This document shows positions 35,099 through 44,458 of a stretch of 47,951 nt of DNA, in pieces. A program made the position numbers and the translations under genes. Every line of letters begins with the position of its first letter. Positions within the stretch are counted from its first letter, which is position 1. The stretch covers positions 1-47,951 of the forward strand of contig JAKSOY010000009.1 of NCBI GenBank assembly GCA_024405255.1. The letters run 5' to 3'. Below the pieces are notes generated by a model that searched no databases, had not been told where the DNA came from, and was given only the letters and a program-made list of their open reading frames with translations. Source of the DNA: Kiritimatiellia bacterium (GTDB lineage Bacteria; Verrucomicrobiota; Kiritimatiellia; RFP12; UBA1067).

Positions 35099-35128
35099 AT
35101 TCTAACATAGTCAGAGGCAATCTGTCAA
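35099..35128 (-). promoter_or_regulatory. Promoter of the toxin-antitoxin operon
   Basis: The minus strand has the perfect -35 TTGACA, 18 bases, and TAGAAT, with TGT before the -10. It lies about 48 bases before the antitoxin ATG. Confidence 0.8.
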
Positions 35129-35165
35129 TGGGGACATCAGTTGCCGTCATATTTAACGATTTGCC

Positions 35166-38100
35166 CTATCGGAGTATGATCACCGTACTGGCACGGTAGA
35201 TGTACAGACCGTGATCATCGCTTCGGATCTCCGCGTACCCGGACGCCGTCTTCGCATCGAGCGTGAAAGTGAGTGTATCGAGATTTGTCGGCGGCGTTAC
35301 CCATGTCACCACATACTCGCCGTTCTTCACGAAACGTCCTTTCAGATCGATCATCACCGCCGCTTCATCGGCGAACGTCACCGTCGTCTTCGTGGAGGCC
35401 GCGTGCGGTTTCAGAGAAGTCGTCGACCACGCATCCGTCTTCCCCGAAAGGTCAAGCGTCGCCCCATCTTGCAGCACGCATCCCCAGAATTCGTCCGACA
35501 CTGGCGTGAACGTGCCAAAGACATTCAGCGTTCCTCCGTTATTATCCCAGGTCTGACTGCAGACGCTCCGCGCCACATAGTTGCTCACATTAAGGACAGT
35601 ACCATTTTCCAAAAACAGCATACCCGGCTCGTCAAGCGTGAGATTCGGCGCGTTGACGACACGCGGCGCCGGCACATGGAACACCGCCACGGGCGAATGC
35701 GTCAACGTGCCTTCCGTCATCTCCACGTCGTACCAACGGTCCGTATCGCGGATTTCAAGCTTATGCCCCTTGAGGTCGACCTGGACTTTTCCTGTCGCCG
35801 CCTTGAAGTTGAACTGTTCGTAGAAGTCGAACACCGTATCCGCTTCCAGCGTAAGCTTGGCAATACCGTTGTTCCCGCCACCGATTTCAACCGTGTTCAG
35901 GCCACGTCCCCCGGCAAAGACAAACGCATAGTCGCTCGCTTTCCGCGAACCGGCGAAGTTGAGCGACGCCCCTTCCAATACGCGGATTTCCGCACCGACC
36001 GCGCCGAAGGCATTGGCACACGTCTGCGCGCCAAAGGACGCTTCGCCCGCCGCGACGACCGTTCCGCCGCGATACGACTGTTCCGCCTTGTTCGCAATGT
36101 ACACGCCTTCACCGTCCTTGACGAGCCGTAGACTGCCTGTGAGCGACACAACCGTATTCTCGACGCAACTTCCCGCCGGCACGTCCAGATGCAACTCGCC
36201 CGACTGCGTGGCTTCGGCACAGACCGCACCCGCCACGAAAACACCCTGGCCGTTGTTCGTATAGAAAGATCCGTCAACAACATTGAGCAGACCGATCGCC
36301 TCGTCGCCGACCCGCTGGGCCGGCACGAAGTCGCGCACGAGTACGCCGTCCTTCCAGATCTTCATCGCGTACAGTGTTGCGCACGCAGGCGTGGTGACAG
36401 TACCCGACCCCTTGTTGTTTCGTCCGAACACCGTGAGCGAACACCCCATATCCGAACTGCCGCCCGTCGACCCGTTGACCACACACACTCCGTCGACATA
36501 GGTCGTCTGCGAACCGGACTTGAGCGTAGAAACGATATGATAGCGCCGACCGTACTCGCCGGAGACGACGCCGCCGATGTTTCCCGTTGTCTTCGAATAG
36601 ATCATCCACCACTTTTCGCCCGACAACCACATGAGGTTGAAACTCGTCGAGCCATTCGTCGCACCAAGCAACACAAAGTTGTTGCTGTCTTTATTGTAAT
36701 TGAACATGACGTCGGCTTCGGCCTGCACACCGCTCGAACCGCTGCTCGCGCGTACCCCCGTGTCGATGAACTGCGTACCGGTGGCGGTGATCGACTCAAG
36801 TCGACGATATCCCGCCGTCAGCGTGCTATCCGTGATCGTCAATCCCGGTTGATCGAGACTCGCGATCGTCAAGTTGTGTCCCATCAGGTCGACCGTGCCC
36901 TCAAAGGTCGCCGTCAAACCACGCCAATCACAATCTGCGGCAAGCGTGCAAGCCCCCGCCACCTTGCGCCAGACCACGGGCTGTTCACGCGGCACATTGA
37001 AGGCAACCGCCCCCGACAACTGCACCACGCTCTGCGCCGTCGGCAACGCGTCGACCACCGAACGCGCCATCGCGTTTTCACAGGACCAGTTCTGCACGTT
37101 CGTCACGTCGCCGTCGCCCGCCGCATTTGTCCAGACGGCACGCACGACTTCGCGCGACGCGGCATCCATCGTCACCACGTCGCTCGTTCCCTGTACGCCA
37201 ACCGCATTCTGCGCCGTCCAGCGGAAGTAGCGCGTCACCTGCGCATCCAGCCCCGCAACCGCAGCCGCCACGTTCGTCGTCGTTGAAAACGCGCCAATCT
37301 CCTGACGCCCCTCCACCGTTTCAAAAGCGGCGTCACGCGCCCATTCAAGCGCCACCGACACCTCGCCGCCGCCGAGACCGAGGTCCGTCAGTTCACCCGT
37401 CACTTCATACGAACCCGCCGCAAACGTCGCCGCCGCCGAGGCGATCTGCGGTGCCGCCGGCGCGGTCTCCTCGTCGACGCTCCGCGTCCAGATTTCGATG
37501 CGCGCCATTTCGTAGGCGTCCTTCGAAAACACGTCCGGCAATTTGGCGATCGCAAAGGTCCAGTCAAAACCTCCCAGCTGAAAGAGCGCCAGGTTTCCGA
37601 ATCCGAACTCATGGGTGGTGTAATTCGGCTCACACCAGCCGTTGAACGCAAAGAGAACCTGCGCCGGATGGACACCACCCGGCGTAAGCCGATGGATCTG
37701 CATCGATCCGTAGTCCCCTGTTTGGTTATGATACGGCGAATCGTTCCAGTCGTGTCCGTACAAGGCCGTCGGTGCACCCGCGAGTGTACTGCCGGTACCA
37801 CTGTAGGAGAGCGGCCAGAACTCGATCCACGCCCGCACCGAATCATCGGCGGAATCCACATCGTCGATGCCGGGCATATTGGTCTTGATGTGCAGCCGCG
37901 TCGCGCAGCACTGGTTCGTCGCGGCGATCGGAATGCCCACATCGTCGAGCGTGCGCCCGCCGAACGCATCCACATCCAGCCACATGTAGCGCACCGCCCC
38001 GTGGTAGTCGGTTGTCTCCGTGTTGCGGCGGCGATAGACGATGTAGTAGCCCACGCGCGAAAGGTTTTCCGTCGCAGCCGTCACGCCCGTCGCATCTTCA

Positions 38101-40556
38101 TAGAGATTCGTTGCGAAAAGCTTGCCCGAATGCGCAACGGCATCGTAGACGCGCGCCCGCGTGAACCCGTTTCGATAGGCGGCGGGCACGTTGTCCTCCG
38201 CCGCATCGGTCGTGGTTTCAGCCGCCACGGTCCCGCTCGTCCACGCGGGATCGGCGGCAACCGCCTGCAGGAACGTCGCACAATAGGTGGCGGCGATCTT
38301 GTCTTCGCTCAGCCAATCCGGATGGACATTGACCACGTCGATGAAACTATGCGGAATGTAGACGCCATTCGAATCGAACCGATAGCACGCCGTATAAAGA
38401 TCGGCAAACGCCACCCGATGGGCCGGGAACACGTCACCCGCCACAGCACCCGACATCAATGCATTGAAGCGTTGGACCAATTCGTCTTTGTCGAATTCAC
38501 CGGCCATGTCCAGCACAGACCCCGCCACGACCTTCGCCTGCGGCTTCTGGCGTAGGATCCGTCCCACGAAATTAGTCCATGCCGGATAGAGTACCTCGGG
38601 CCTTGTGCAATAGTGGTTGATGTCGTTCACGCCGATCATCGCGAAGACGACGTCCACATCGCCCGCCTGGTCAAGCACATTCTCGATGGCGTCCAAGTAA
38701 CCGCCGCGATCGCTTCGCGTGATCAACGCCTGGGAACCTTCACCGGCATGCCACACCCAGTTGGACGGCATTGTCGCGCCGCAGATATCCGCGCTGTCGG
38801 TCTTCCAATAGCCCTTCGCCCGCACATCGAAACCCGCCGCCTCAAGGCGCTTCATCAGAAGCGTACGCCAATTGCCCCACTGCGCGTCCGACCCCTGCGT
38901 CGTCGAGTCGCCCAGCGCCAGCACGTTCAGACGCGGACGTTCCGCCTCGGCATCGAGGTCCAGCCAGAGGCGACCGCCGCCGCTCTCCGTCGTCTCCGCC
39001 CACACGCGCGCCGCCGTCGCCTGCGTACACGTCGTGTCAAAAAGCGATGTCAGGACATCCGGATCCTGCAACGTGCCCGCATCCCACGTCAACAACAGGA
39101 AACGTCCCTTCGTTGCTGTTGCATACGTCGCCGGCAAGGCGAACTTCGCCCCCGCCTCGAATGTCGGCGCCTGTTTCAGACGGAACGTGAAGGACACCGG
39201 ATCGTAGACAAGTCGCCCACCGTTCAGAACTTCAAGCGAACCCAACGAGAAACCGCCGAACGTCGGGAAAACCGCCGTTCCCATCACCGAGAGCACACTC
39301 GTCCCAAACGACACTGGGTCGTGGTTCGGGTAGGAGAAAACACAGGGTTCATCCGCCGATGTCGGCGGCACATAGAGAATCGTATCGGCAAGCGACGTCA
39401 CTTCTTCGCCCGTACCACGCCGCCAATTTGCAACAGCGGAAAACTCCCCGGCGCCCCCTTGCCACACGATGGCATCGGCCGAGGTCGTGCCGCGGCCATA
39501 GTAGAGTCCATTCGCCTGCGAAACAAGCTGCACTCCCGGCGAACCGCCTTCAAGATGGAACGTCATATCCTTCGGCGGCGTCGACCACGCAAAGATCCGA
39601 TCTCCCGGCACCAACCCGCTGCCGGTCAGGTCGACCGTCACGTCGATCGACAGGTCGTGCGGACGCTGATACGCCGCCAAAGGCAGCTTTCCAGGCCGTG
39701 CCCGCAGAAACAGCGCGCCTCCCGTTCCACCCGGCTGGCTCACAACCGGCCCCGGCGTCAACACGCCCTTCCCGCCGTTCGAGTAGAACGTGCCATGCGC
39801 CACATCATACACACCGGCGATTCCATCGGCCACACGGCGCGCCGGCACGAACGACCGCACGAGTTCAGCTTCGATTGTCGCATTTTGATAGATGTCCATG
39901 AAATAAAGCGTCGCGGGCGCATACGAAATGACATTCGATCCCGAATGACGGGCGAACAGGTAAAGGGTCGTTCCTGCATTGAACGACTGGGAGTACGTTC
40001 CATGGACGACATTCACCCCATTCGCCCACACGTTCTGTTCGCCCTTCTTGATGCGGGCAAAAACAAGTTGACGTTCGGTCCCGCCCGTATAATCGACCCC
40101 CGCAACATTCGTGTAGTTGTAACCGACGTACCACTTGGTCCCAGAAATCCATAGGGGAATCATCTTCGGCGACTCCGTGCCGAGAATCACGTAATTCCCC
40201 CCCTTGTCGGCAATCGAGAATTCACCCCGCACCGCCAAAATGTTTTGGCCGGGCAGCTGGGTGTCGATGAACTGATTCTCGCCCGAAGAGGTGACCGATT
40301 CAAGCGGCTCGTAGTCGCTCGACATCACATGGTTGAGAATGGCGCCCGTCCCTTGACTCACCAGCTCATCCGTCCGCAGCGTATATCCATTGAGGTTCAC
40401 GACCACGTTGGAGGCCAAAGTGATCGTACCCTCCCCACGCCAATCGGTATCTTCCGTCAATGTGATGTGCGATGTCAGCGTGCGATCCGCCCATGCCGTT
40501 ACCACCACGCCAGCCCCCAGAACGGAGCCTACAATCTTTCGCCATTTACTGTTCAT
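35166..40556 (-). CDS. Giant exported LamG/SGNH-hydrolase/beta-repeat protein
   Basis: A 1796-residue protein with signal peptide 1-23. Modules in order: LamG-like domain (about 80-270, ending ELVRSFVPARRVADGIAG); a GDRIFAW...GLYY module (318-353); an SGNH/GDSL hydrolase (about 543-780) with GDSTTQG (S551) and GVND (N644), and H745 in NVHPDW; a further unknown domain; an Ig-like segment; a second LamG-like domain (about 1250-1440, LVRDFVPAQRVG); PATR-type repeats; and the C-terminal module ending GLYIYRASTVIILR. SGNH domains in such proteins are often carbohydrate esterases. The usual Asp three residues before the His is Val. GAGGGAG precedes the ATG, 10 bases after the peptidase gene. Confidence 0.85.
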   Translation of the reverse strand: MNSKWRKIVGSVLGAGVVVTAWADRTLTSHITLTEDTDWRGEGTITLASNVVVNLNGYTLRTDELVSQGTGAILNHVMSSDYEPLESVTSSGENQFIDTQLPGQNILAVRGEFSIADKGGNYVILGTESPKMIPLWISGTKWYVGYNYTNVAGVDYTGGTERQLVFARIKKGEQNVWANGVNVVHGTYSQSFNAGTTLYLFARHSGSNVISYAPATLYFMDIYQNATIEAELVRSFVPARRVADGIAGVYDVAHGTFYSNGGKGVLTPGPVVSQPGGTGGALFLRARPGKLPLAAYQRPHDLSIDVTVDLTGSGLVPGDRIFAWSTPPKDMTFHLEGGSPGVQLVSQANGLYYGRGTTSADAIVWQGGAGEFSAVANWRRGTGEEVTSLADTILYVPPTSADEPCVFSYPNHDPVSFGTSVLSVMGTAVFPTFGGFSLGSLEVLNGGRLVYDPVSFTFRLKQAPTFEAGAKFALPATYATATKGRFLLLTWDAGTLQDPDVLTSLFDTTCTQATAARVWAETTESGGGRLWLDLDAEAERPRLNVLALGDSTTQGSDAQWGNWRTLLMKRLEAAGFDVRAKGYWKTDSADICGATMPSNWVWHAGEGSQALITRSDRGGYLDAIENVLDQAGDVDVVFAMIGVNDINHYCTRPEVLYPAWTNFVGRILRQKPQAKVVAGSVLDMAGEFDKDELVQRFNALMSGAVAGDVFPAHRVAFADLYTACYRFDSNGVYIPHSFIDVVNVHPDWLSEDKIAATYCATFLQAVAADPAWTSGTVAAETTTDAAEDNVPAAYRNGFTRARVYDAVAHSGKLFATNLYEDATGVTAATENLSRVGYYIVYRRRNTETTDYHGAVRYMWLDVDAFGGRTLDDVGIPIAATNQCCATRLHIKTNMPGIDDVDSADDSVRAWIEFWPLSYSGTGSTLAGAPTALYGHDWNDSPYHNQTGDYGSMQIHRLTPGGVHPAQVLFAFNGWCEPNYTTHEFGFGNLALFQLGGFDWTFAIAKLPDVFSKDAYEMARIEIWTRSVDEETAPAAPQIASAAATFAAGSYEVTGELTDLGLGGGEVSVALEWARDAAFETVEGRQEIGAFSTTTNVAAAVAGLDAQVTRYFRWTAQNAVGVQGTSDVVTMDAASREVVRAVWTNAAGDGDVTNVQNWSCENAMARSVVDALPTAQSVVQLSGAVAFNVPREQPVVWRKVAGACTLAADCDWRGLTATFEGTVDLMGHNLTIASLDQPGLTITDSTLTAGYRRLESITATGTQFIDTGVRASSGSSGVQAEADVMFNYNKDSNNFVLLGATNGSTSFNLMWLSGEKWWMIYSKTTGNIGGVVSGEYGRRYHIVSTLKSGSQTTYVDGVCVVNGSTGGSSDMGCSLTVFGRNNKGSGTVTTPACATLYAMKIWKDGVLVRDFVPAQRVGDEAIGLLNVVDGSFYTNNGQGVFVAGAVCAEATQSGELHLDVPAGSCVENTVVSLTGSLRLVKDGEGVYIANKAEQSYRGGTVVAAGEASFGAQTCANAFGAVGAEIRVLEGASLNFAGSRKASDYAFVFAGGRGLNTVEIGGGNNGIAKLTLEADTVFDFYEQFNFKAATGKVQVDLKGHKLEIRDTDRWYDVEMTEGTLTHSPVAVFHVPAPRVVNAPNLTLDEPGMLFLENGTVLNVSNYVARSVCSQTWDNNGGTLNVFGTFTPVSDEFWGCVLQDGATLDLSGKTDAWSTTSLKPHAASTKTTVTFADEAAVMIDLKGRFVKNGEYVVTWVTPPTNLDTLTFTLDAKTASGYAEIRSDDHGLYIYRASTVIILR

Positions 40557-40566
40557 GTCATCTCCC

Positions 40567-42057
40567 TCATTTGTTAAAACGGTTTTCGAATACCTTGACG
40601 GAATCGTGTTCGCGTACCGCCCAGATGCGCAGAACGCCGGGCAGACGCGATGCCGGACTCAACGCCGTTTCAAAGGAACCATCGGCCGCCGGTTTGACAA
40701 TCGTTGTCTGCGAATCGTAGTCGCTCTTCTGTTGATCGGGATCCACATAGAAGATGAGTCCCTTGATGGGACGGCCCCACTTGACCGCTCCTTTGACGCG
40801 CATCACCCCTTTTTCATCGCGGGCCGTTCCCAGACGGACAATGGACACGTCATTCGTGCGCATCACGGGCTCGCCGCCGCCGACCGCCCAGGTGGACGAC
40901 AGACGCAAGGCTTCCGCCGCCGTCAGAATCGTATCGGTTTTCTTCCCGCGCAACCGCTGGCCGTAGGTGTGATTGCCACTGCCCATCAGGGCATGTCCCA
41001 GCATCGCCCGCTCGTTCGGCGTTTCGCCGTTGTGCGGCAATGTGAGCGCATGACCGAGTTCATGCGCAATGCCGCCGATGTAATGCGTATTGAATTCGCC
41101 GATCGAGCAGGGCCTCATATAATACCCGCCCGATGCCTGACTGACGAGATTCGTCGCATCGAGAAGCGGATCGTCGTAGCAGGTGCACATGCCCGTCACC
41201 GCCGTCCAGGCGCCACAATACGACGCGACTTCAATCGCCTTCGCACCGTCCCACTTGAGTCCGCGTTGGAAGACGACGAGCGTCTCCTTCGCCGCATCCA
41301 CGCCTTGACGCGCCAACTCGGTGAAGACGAGCGAACGGACCTTGCCGTAGGAATCTCGCCCGTAGGCCGCCTGCAGTTCGAGTCCGCGAACCTCATAGAG
41401 CTTGAGCTTGCCCGGGGCCGTTTCTTCGAGTTCAAACGTCAGCGGACCATATCCGTTACGTTCCATCTCGCGCCGGTAGAACGCCTGTACGTGTTTCATC
41501 ACACGGTCAAGGCGCTCTGCCCGATCCGGATACGGTTGGCAATCGACCGGCGTGAAGTAGACGCACTTAAGCGGACGATGTCCGTTGATCATCGGATCGG
41601 TCTCGTCGGTCAGCCGCAGTCGGTCAAGATCAGGCGCCCATCCGGCATCGGGGGCCACGAGCGTGATCGCGTGAGTGCCGGCCGTCAGGTCGAGCGAGGT
41701 CTTCACCGTCACCAGGTAGCCCTTGGACGTAGACGCTTCGACACAGGTACGGCGCACGCCGTCAACCGACACGAAAAACGACCGATCGTCAGGCGAAACC
41801 AGACGGAACTCAAAGGTCCAGCGGCCGCCGTGCGGAATTTTGACGTCCTTCCAGCTCAACGACATGCGGTTCCCGAAGAAGCCGACAAGTCCGCCTCCCG
41901 AGGCCTCGTTCCAGCCAAAGACACGTGGTGCCTGTCCTTCGGCGTTTGCCCCCAACGCGGCCCGCTCCACCTCAAAATCCAGCGAAACCGCCGACAACAG
42001 CAAAGTCGCCCACGTACACAAACAGAACAAAATTCCTTTGATCCGCGATTTATCCAT
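40567..42057 (-). CDS. Secreted zinc metallopeptidase with N-terminal CBM-like domain
   Basis: A 496-residue exported protein. After the signal peptide (GILFCLCTWATLLLSAVS) comes a beta-sandwich of about 130 residues resembling a carbohydrate-binding module (WTFEFRLVSPDDRSFFVSVDG, DLTAGTHAITLVAP). The catalytic part has HELGHALTLPH near 330, an HExxHxxxxxH zinc site like metzincins but with Thr where they have Gly, followed by LMGSGNHTYG as a possible Met-turn. It probably cuts glycosylated proteins near bound sugars. I start at ATG 42055-42057; the longer GTG start at 42099 overlaps the upstream gene. Confidence 0.82.
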   Translation of the reverse strand: MDKSRIKGILFCLCTWATLLLSAVSLDFEVERAALGANAEGQAPRVFGWNEASGGGLVGFFGNRMSLSWKDVKIPHGGRWTFEFRLVSPDDRSFFVSVDGVRRTCVEASTSKGYLVTVKTSLDLTAGTHAITLVAPDAGWAPDLDRLRLTDETDPMINGHRPLKCVYFTPVDCQPYPDRAERLDRVMKHVQAFYRREMERNGYGPLTFELEETAPGKLKLYEVRGLELQAAYGRDSYGKVRSLVFTELARQGVDAAKETLVVFQRGLKWDGAKAIEVASYCGAWTAVTGMCTCYDDPLLDATNLVSQASGGYYMRPCSIGEFNTHYIGGIAHELGHALTLPHNGETPNERAMLGHALMGSGNHTYGQRLRGKKTDTILTAAEALRLSSTWAVGGGEPVMRTNDVSIVRLGTARDEKGVMRVKGAVKWGRPIKGLIFYVDPDQQKSDYDSQTTIVKPAADGSFETALSPASRLPGVLRIWAVREHDSVKVFENRFNK

Positions 42058-42083
42058 CTCGTGTTTTTCCTCGTATCCCTTCC

Positions 42084-43772
42084 TCACCGGTCGAACCACG
42101 AATAGATCGAACGGCGATAGGCCGTCGCCCGCGAGGCCATCTGTTCATTTCCTTCCGCCACGCTGAGTACGCGCGTGCGCGAGACGGGTTCGTATTCAAT
42201 CCATTCCACGGGGACGGTATGGAAGTTTCCATCGCCGCCAAAGACGGTCTTTTCGGTGACACGCTGGATGCCGCGATAGCCATAGGCCGTGACATTGACT
42301 TCCCCGACCCCGTCCTCGTGTGCGACCATCTTCGCCTTCAAGAGCGAACGTGTGATGCACTCAGGATGGGCGAATTCCTTCTCGCCGTGGAAGTTCGCAA
42401 GGGCCTCGCATTCCCAGGAGGACGCCCGACTGCCGGGTTCGATCACGCCCTTCCAGATCTCCTCATGATTTCGCGTCTGCTGATAGAGCGGAATCGCCAG
42501 CAGCGGCGCCAGCGCGAAATAGACGTTCTTGAAATACTGTTCATTGAACGCAATGAAGTGGTTCCACGCCCGATCGATATCCCAGTCCTGGAACTGGGCC
42601 GGATTCGTATCCAGCGTCATCGCCGTCAGGTGGTCCGCAAAGATGAGATTGATCTTATGATCCTTCTGGAACACGAAATCGTCGCCAAAGCCGATCTTGC
42701 GGTCTTTCAGCAAGAGCAGCATCTGCTGCTGGGCCACGGGCGTAAAGAGGAGACGATACTGAACCTCGTCGGTTCGGTCTTTCGTCTCGAAAAGCGCTTC
42801 GAATTCATGGTTGGCCATCATCGTGTAGGGATGATTGTCCGTCAGGTTGCGCGAGAAGTCCTGCAACTGCGCCACCTGCCGTTTCATCCGCCAACTATGA
42901 AACCACCCTGACGAATCCGACAGCGACGAGGGCTTGCGCGTGAACATCAAATCGGGCGCCGCGTCATTGCCATACAACAGGAACTTCTGCGTCTTGTAGG
43001 CGGGCTTGGGCGCCGTCACCGTGGCCGTGAGCGTTTCGGAACGCGTGACGGGATGACGACGACCTTCCGAGTCGGTCTCCCATTCGGTCCAGTGGATGGT
43101 CTTCGACCCCTGGTAGGTCTCCTCTTCCCATCGCATATAGAGGTAGTCGCCGAAGACAAACGGATTTCCGTTGATCACACCCGACTGCGAAAAGAGAATC
43201 GACTTGTCGGCGGTATTCACCTCGTCCCACCCATAGATCCGTTCAAGATCCGCAAGACGTTGCGCCGTGAAATACGGATCGAACTGCAGCCGCGGCACCG
43301 TCGCCTCGATGAGCTTCGTCGTGAGATCCCAGGTATAGAGACGATTGAGCGGTTCCATCAACTCCCACGCCTTCGCCTTTTCGGCTTCCAAACGCGCGCG
43401 CAGCTGCCGCAGGCGATCCGAAAGCGAAGAGCGCATCATCATCAATACGAAGCCGAGGATGAGTCCGATGACGCATGCGAAAATACCGCCGGTTTGAAGC
43501 TGGGGAACGTCCTGGGAAAGGACAACAAACAATCCGGCTGCGGCAACAAGGAAGCAAAGTCCCATGACGCAGCCCACACCCGACTTCTTCGAACTTGTCG
43601 AATCGACTTCCCCTTGAAGTTTCCTGACAAGCGTTGCCTGCTTGCGGTTCGCCTTTACGTCCACACCGGAACGCGCAAGCAAATCCTTGAACTTCTCGCG
43701 GACCAGCCGCGAGAAAGTCCCGTGGAATTCATCTCGATAACGGGCCAGCGGTTCGTAGACGTCTTCGATCAC
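42084..43772 (-). CDS. LemA-linked membrane protein of unknown function
   Basis: A 562-residue protein. A charged N-terminal part of about 65 residues is followed by two membrane segments (VGCVMGLCFLVAAAGLFVVL and GGIFACVIGLILGFVLMMM), then a coiled-coil-prone stretch (LRQLRARLEAEKAKAW) and a large soluble domain. No enzyme motif is visible. Large two-TM proteins of this kind are often found next to lemA genes. Its start overlaps the end of the LemA gene as ATGA, so they are translationally coupled and probably act together in the membrane. Confidence 0.75.
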   Translation of the reverse strand: MIEDVYEPLARYRDEFHGTFSRLVREKFKDLLARSGVDVKANRKQATLVRKLQGEVDSTSSKKSGVGCVMGLCFLVAAAGLFVVLSQDVPQLQTGGIFACVIGLILGFVLMMMRSSLSDRLRQLRARLEAEKAKAWELMEPLNRLYTWDLTTKLIEATVPRLQFDPYFTAQRLADLERIYGWDEVNTADKSILFSQSGVINGNPFVFGDYLYMRWEEETYQGSKTIHWTEWETDSEGRRHPVTRSETLTATVTAPKPAYKTQKFLLYGNDAAPDLMFTRKPSSLSDSSGWFHSWRMKRQVAQLQDFSRNLTDNHPYTMMANHEFEALFETKDRTDEVQYRLLFTPVAQQQMLLLLKDRKIGFGDDFVFQKDHKINLIFADHLTAMTLDTNPAQFQDWDIDRAWNHFIAFNEQYFKNVYFALAPLLAIPLYQQTRNHEEIWKGVIEPGSRASSWECEALANFHGEKEFAHPECITRSLLKAKMVAHEDGVGEVNVTAYGYRGIQRVTEKTVFGGDGNFHTVPVEWIEYEPVSRTRVLSVAEGNEQMASRATAYRRSIYSWFDR

Positions 43773-44434
43773 GCGAAAAAGTTCTGACGGGCCGCACGCT
43801 TGGTTTCAGCCGAGGCCGTGAACGGGATGCGTGTCGTATATCCCGCGCGTGCGGCGACGATCTGCTTCGTCGGCCACGAGAAGACATCCGTATTCCACTG
43901 ATTCACCGTGTCGTTGTAGAGCGACCGCGCCGCCGTGATTTCCTTCTGCAGATACGCATTCTGCTGCATCGCATCGGCGATCGCGGCATGCGCCTTGAGC
44001 TCAGGATAGGCCTCGACCTGCGGAAAGAGACGTCCGAAGCAGCCATCGATCTGATTGGCAACCTCATTACGCGCGCCCTCCGGCAGCTTGCCGCCGCGGA
44101 ATGCCGCCACGGCCTTCATCACATCTTTGTCAAGGTCGATTGCCTTCGTCACGAGTCCCGCGACGTTCTGCAGGATCTGCACGCGCTGCTCGAGATAGTT
44201 GTCGATCGTCGAGGCATCCGCCTGCAGTTTCTGCTGGAGCTGCCGGAAGTAGTTCTTCGCGCCGATCTTCATGAAGAGGAAGATCAGTCCCGGCAGAATG
44301 CCGCAGACCCACAACAGGACCTCGAACAAGGTCGACCCCCAGCCCACCGTCACCGGCAACTGTTTTTCGATCACATTGACATCACGGCCCGCTTCATTGA
44401 CAGGCCCCGCCATTTCATCCAGTTCGTTCGCCAT
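43769..44434 (-). CDS. LemA-family protein
   Basis: A 221-residue protein with one membrane segment (TLFEVLLWVCGILPGLIFLFM) followed by the LemA helical domain: NYFRQLQQKLQADASTIDNYLEQRVQILQNVAGLV is its hallmark, and YNDTVNQWNTDVFSWP near the end is the usual second mark. LemA proteins are widespread and of unclear function. They have been linked to envelope stress and to partner peptidases. It is the first gene of an operon that ends in the giant LamG/SGNH protein, with its own promoter just upstream. Confidence 0.92.
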   Translation of the reverse strand: MANELDEMAGPVNEAGRDVNVIEKQLPVTVGWGSTLFEVLLWVCGILPGLIFLFMKIGAKNYFRQLQQKLQADASTIDNYLEQRVQILQNVAGLVTKAIDLDKDVMKAVAAFRGGKLPEGARNEVANQIDGCFGRLFPQVEAYPELKAHAAIADAMQQNAYLQKEITAARSLYNDTVNQWNTDVFSWPTKQIVAARAGYTTRIPFTASAETKRAARQNFFA

Positions 44435-44458
44435 TTTAACCTCACTTTCGCAAAGAAA

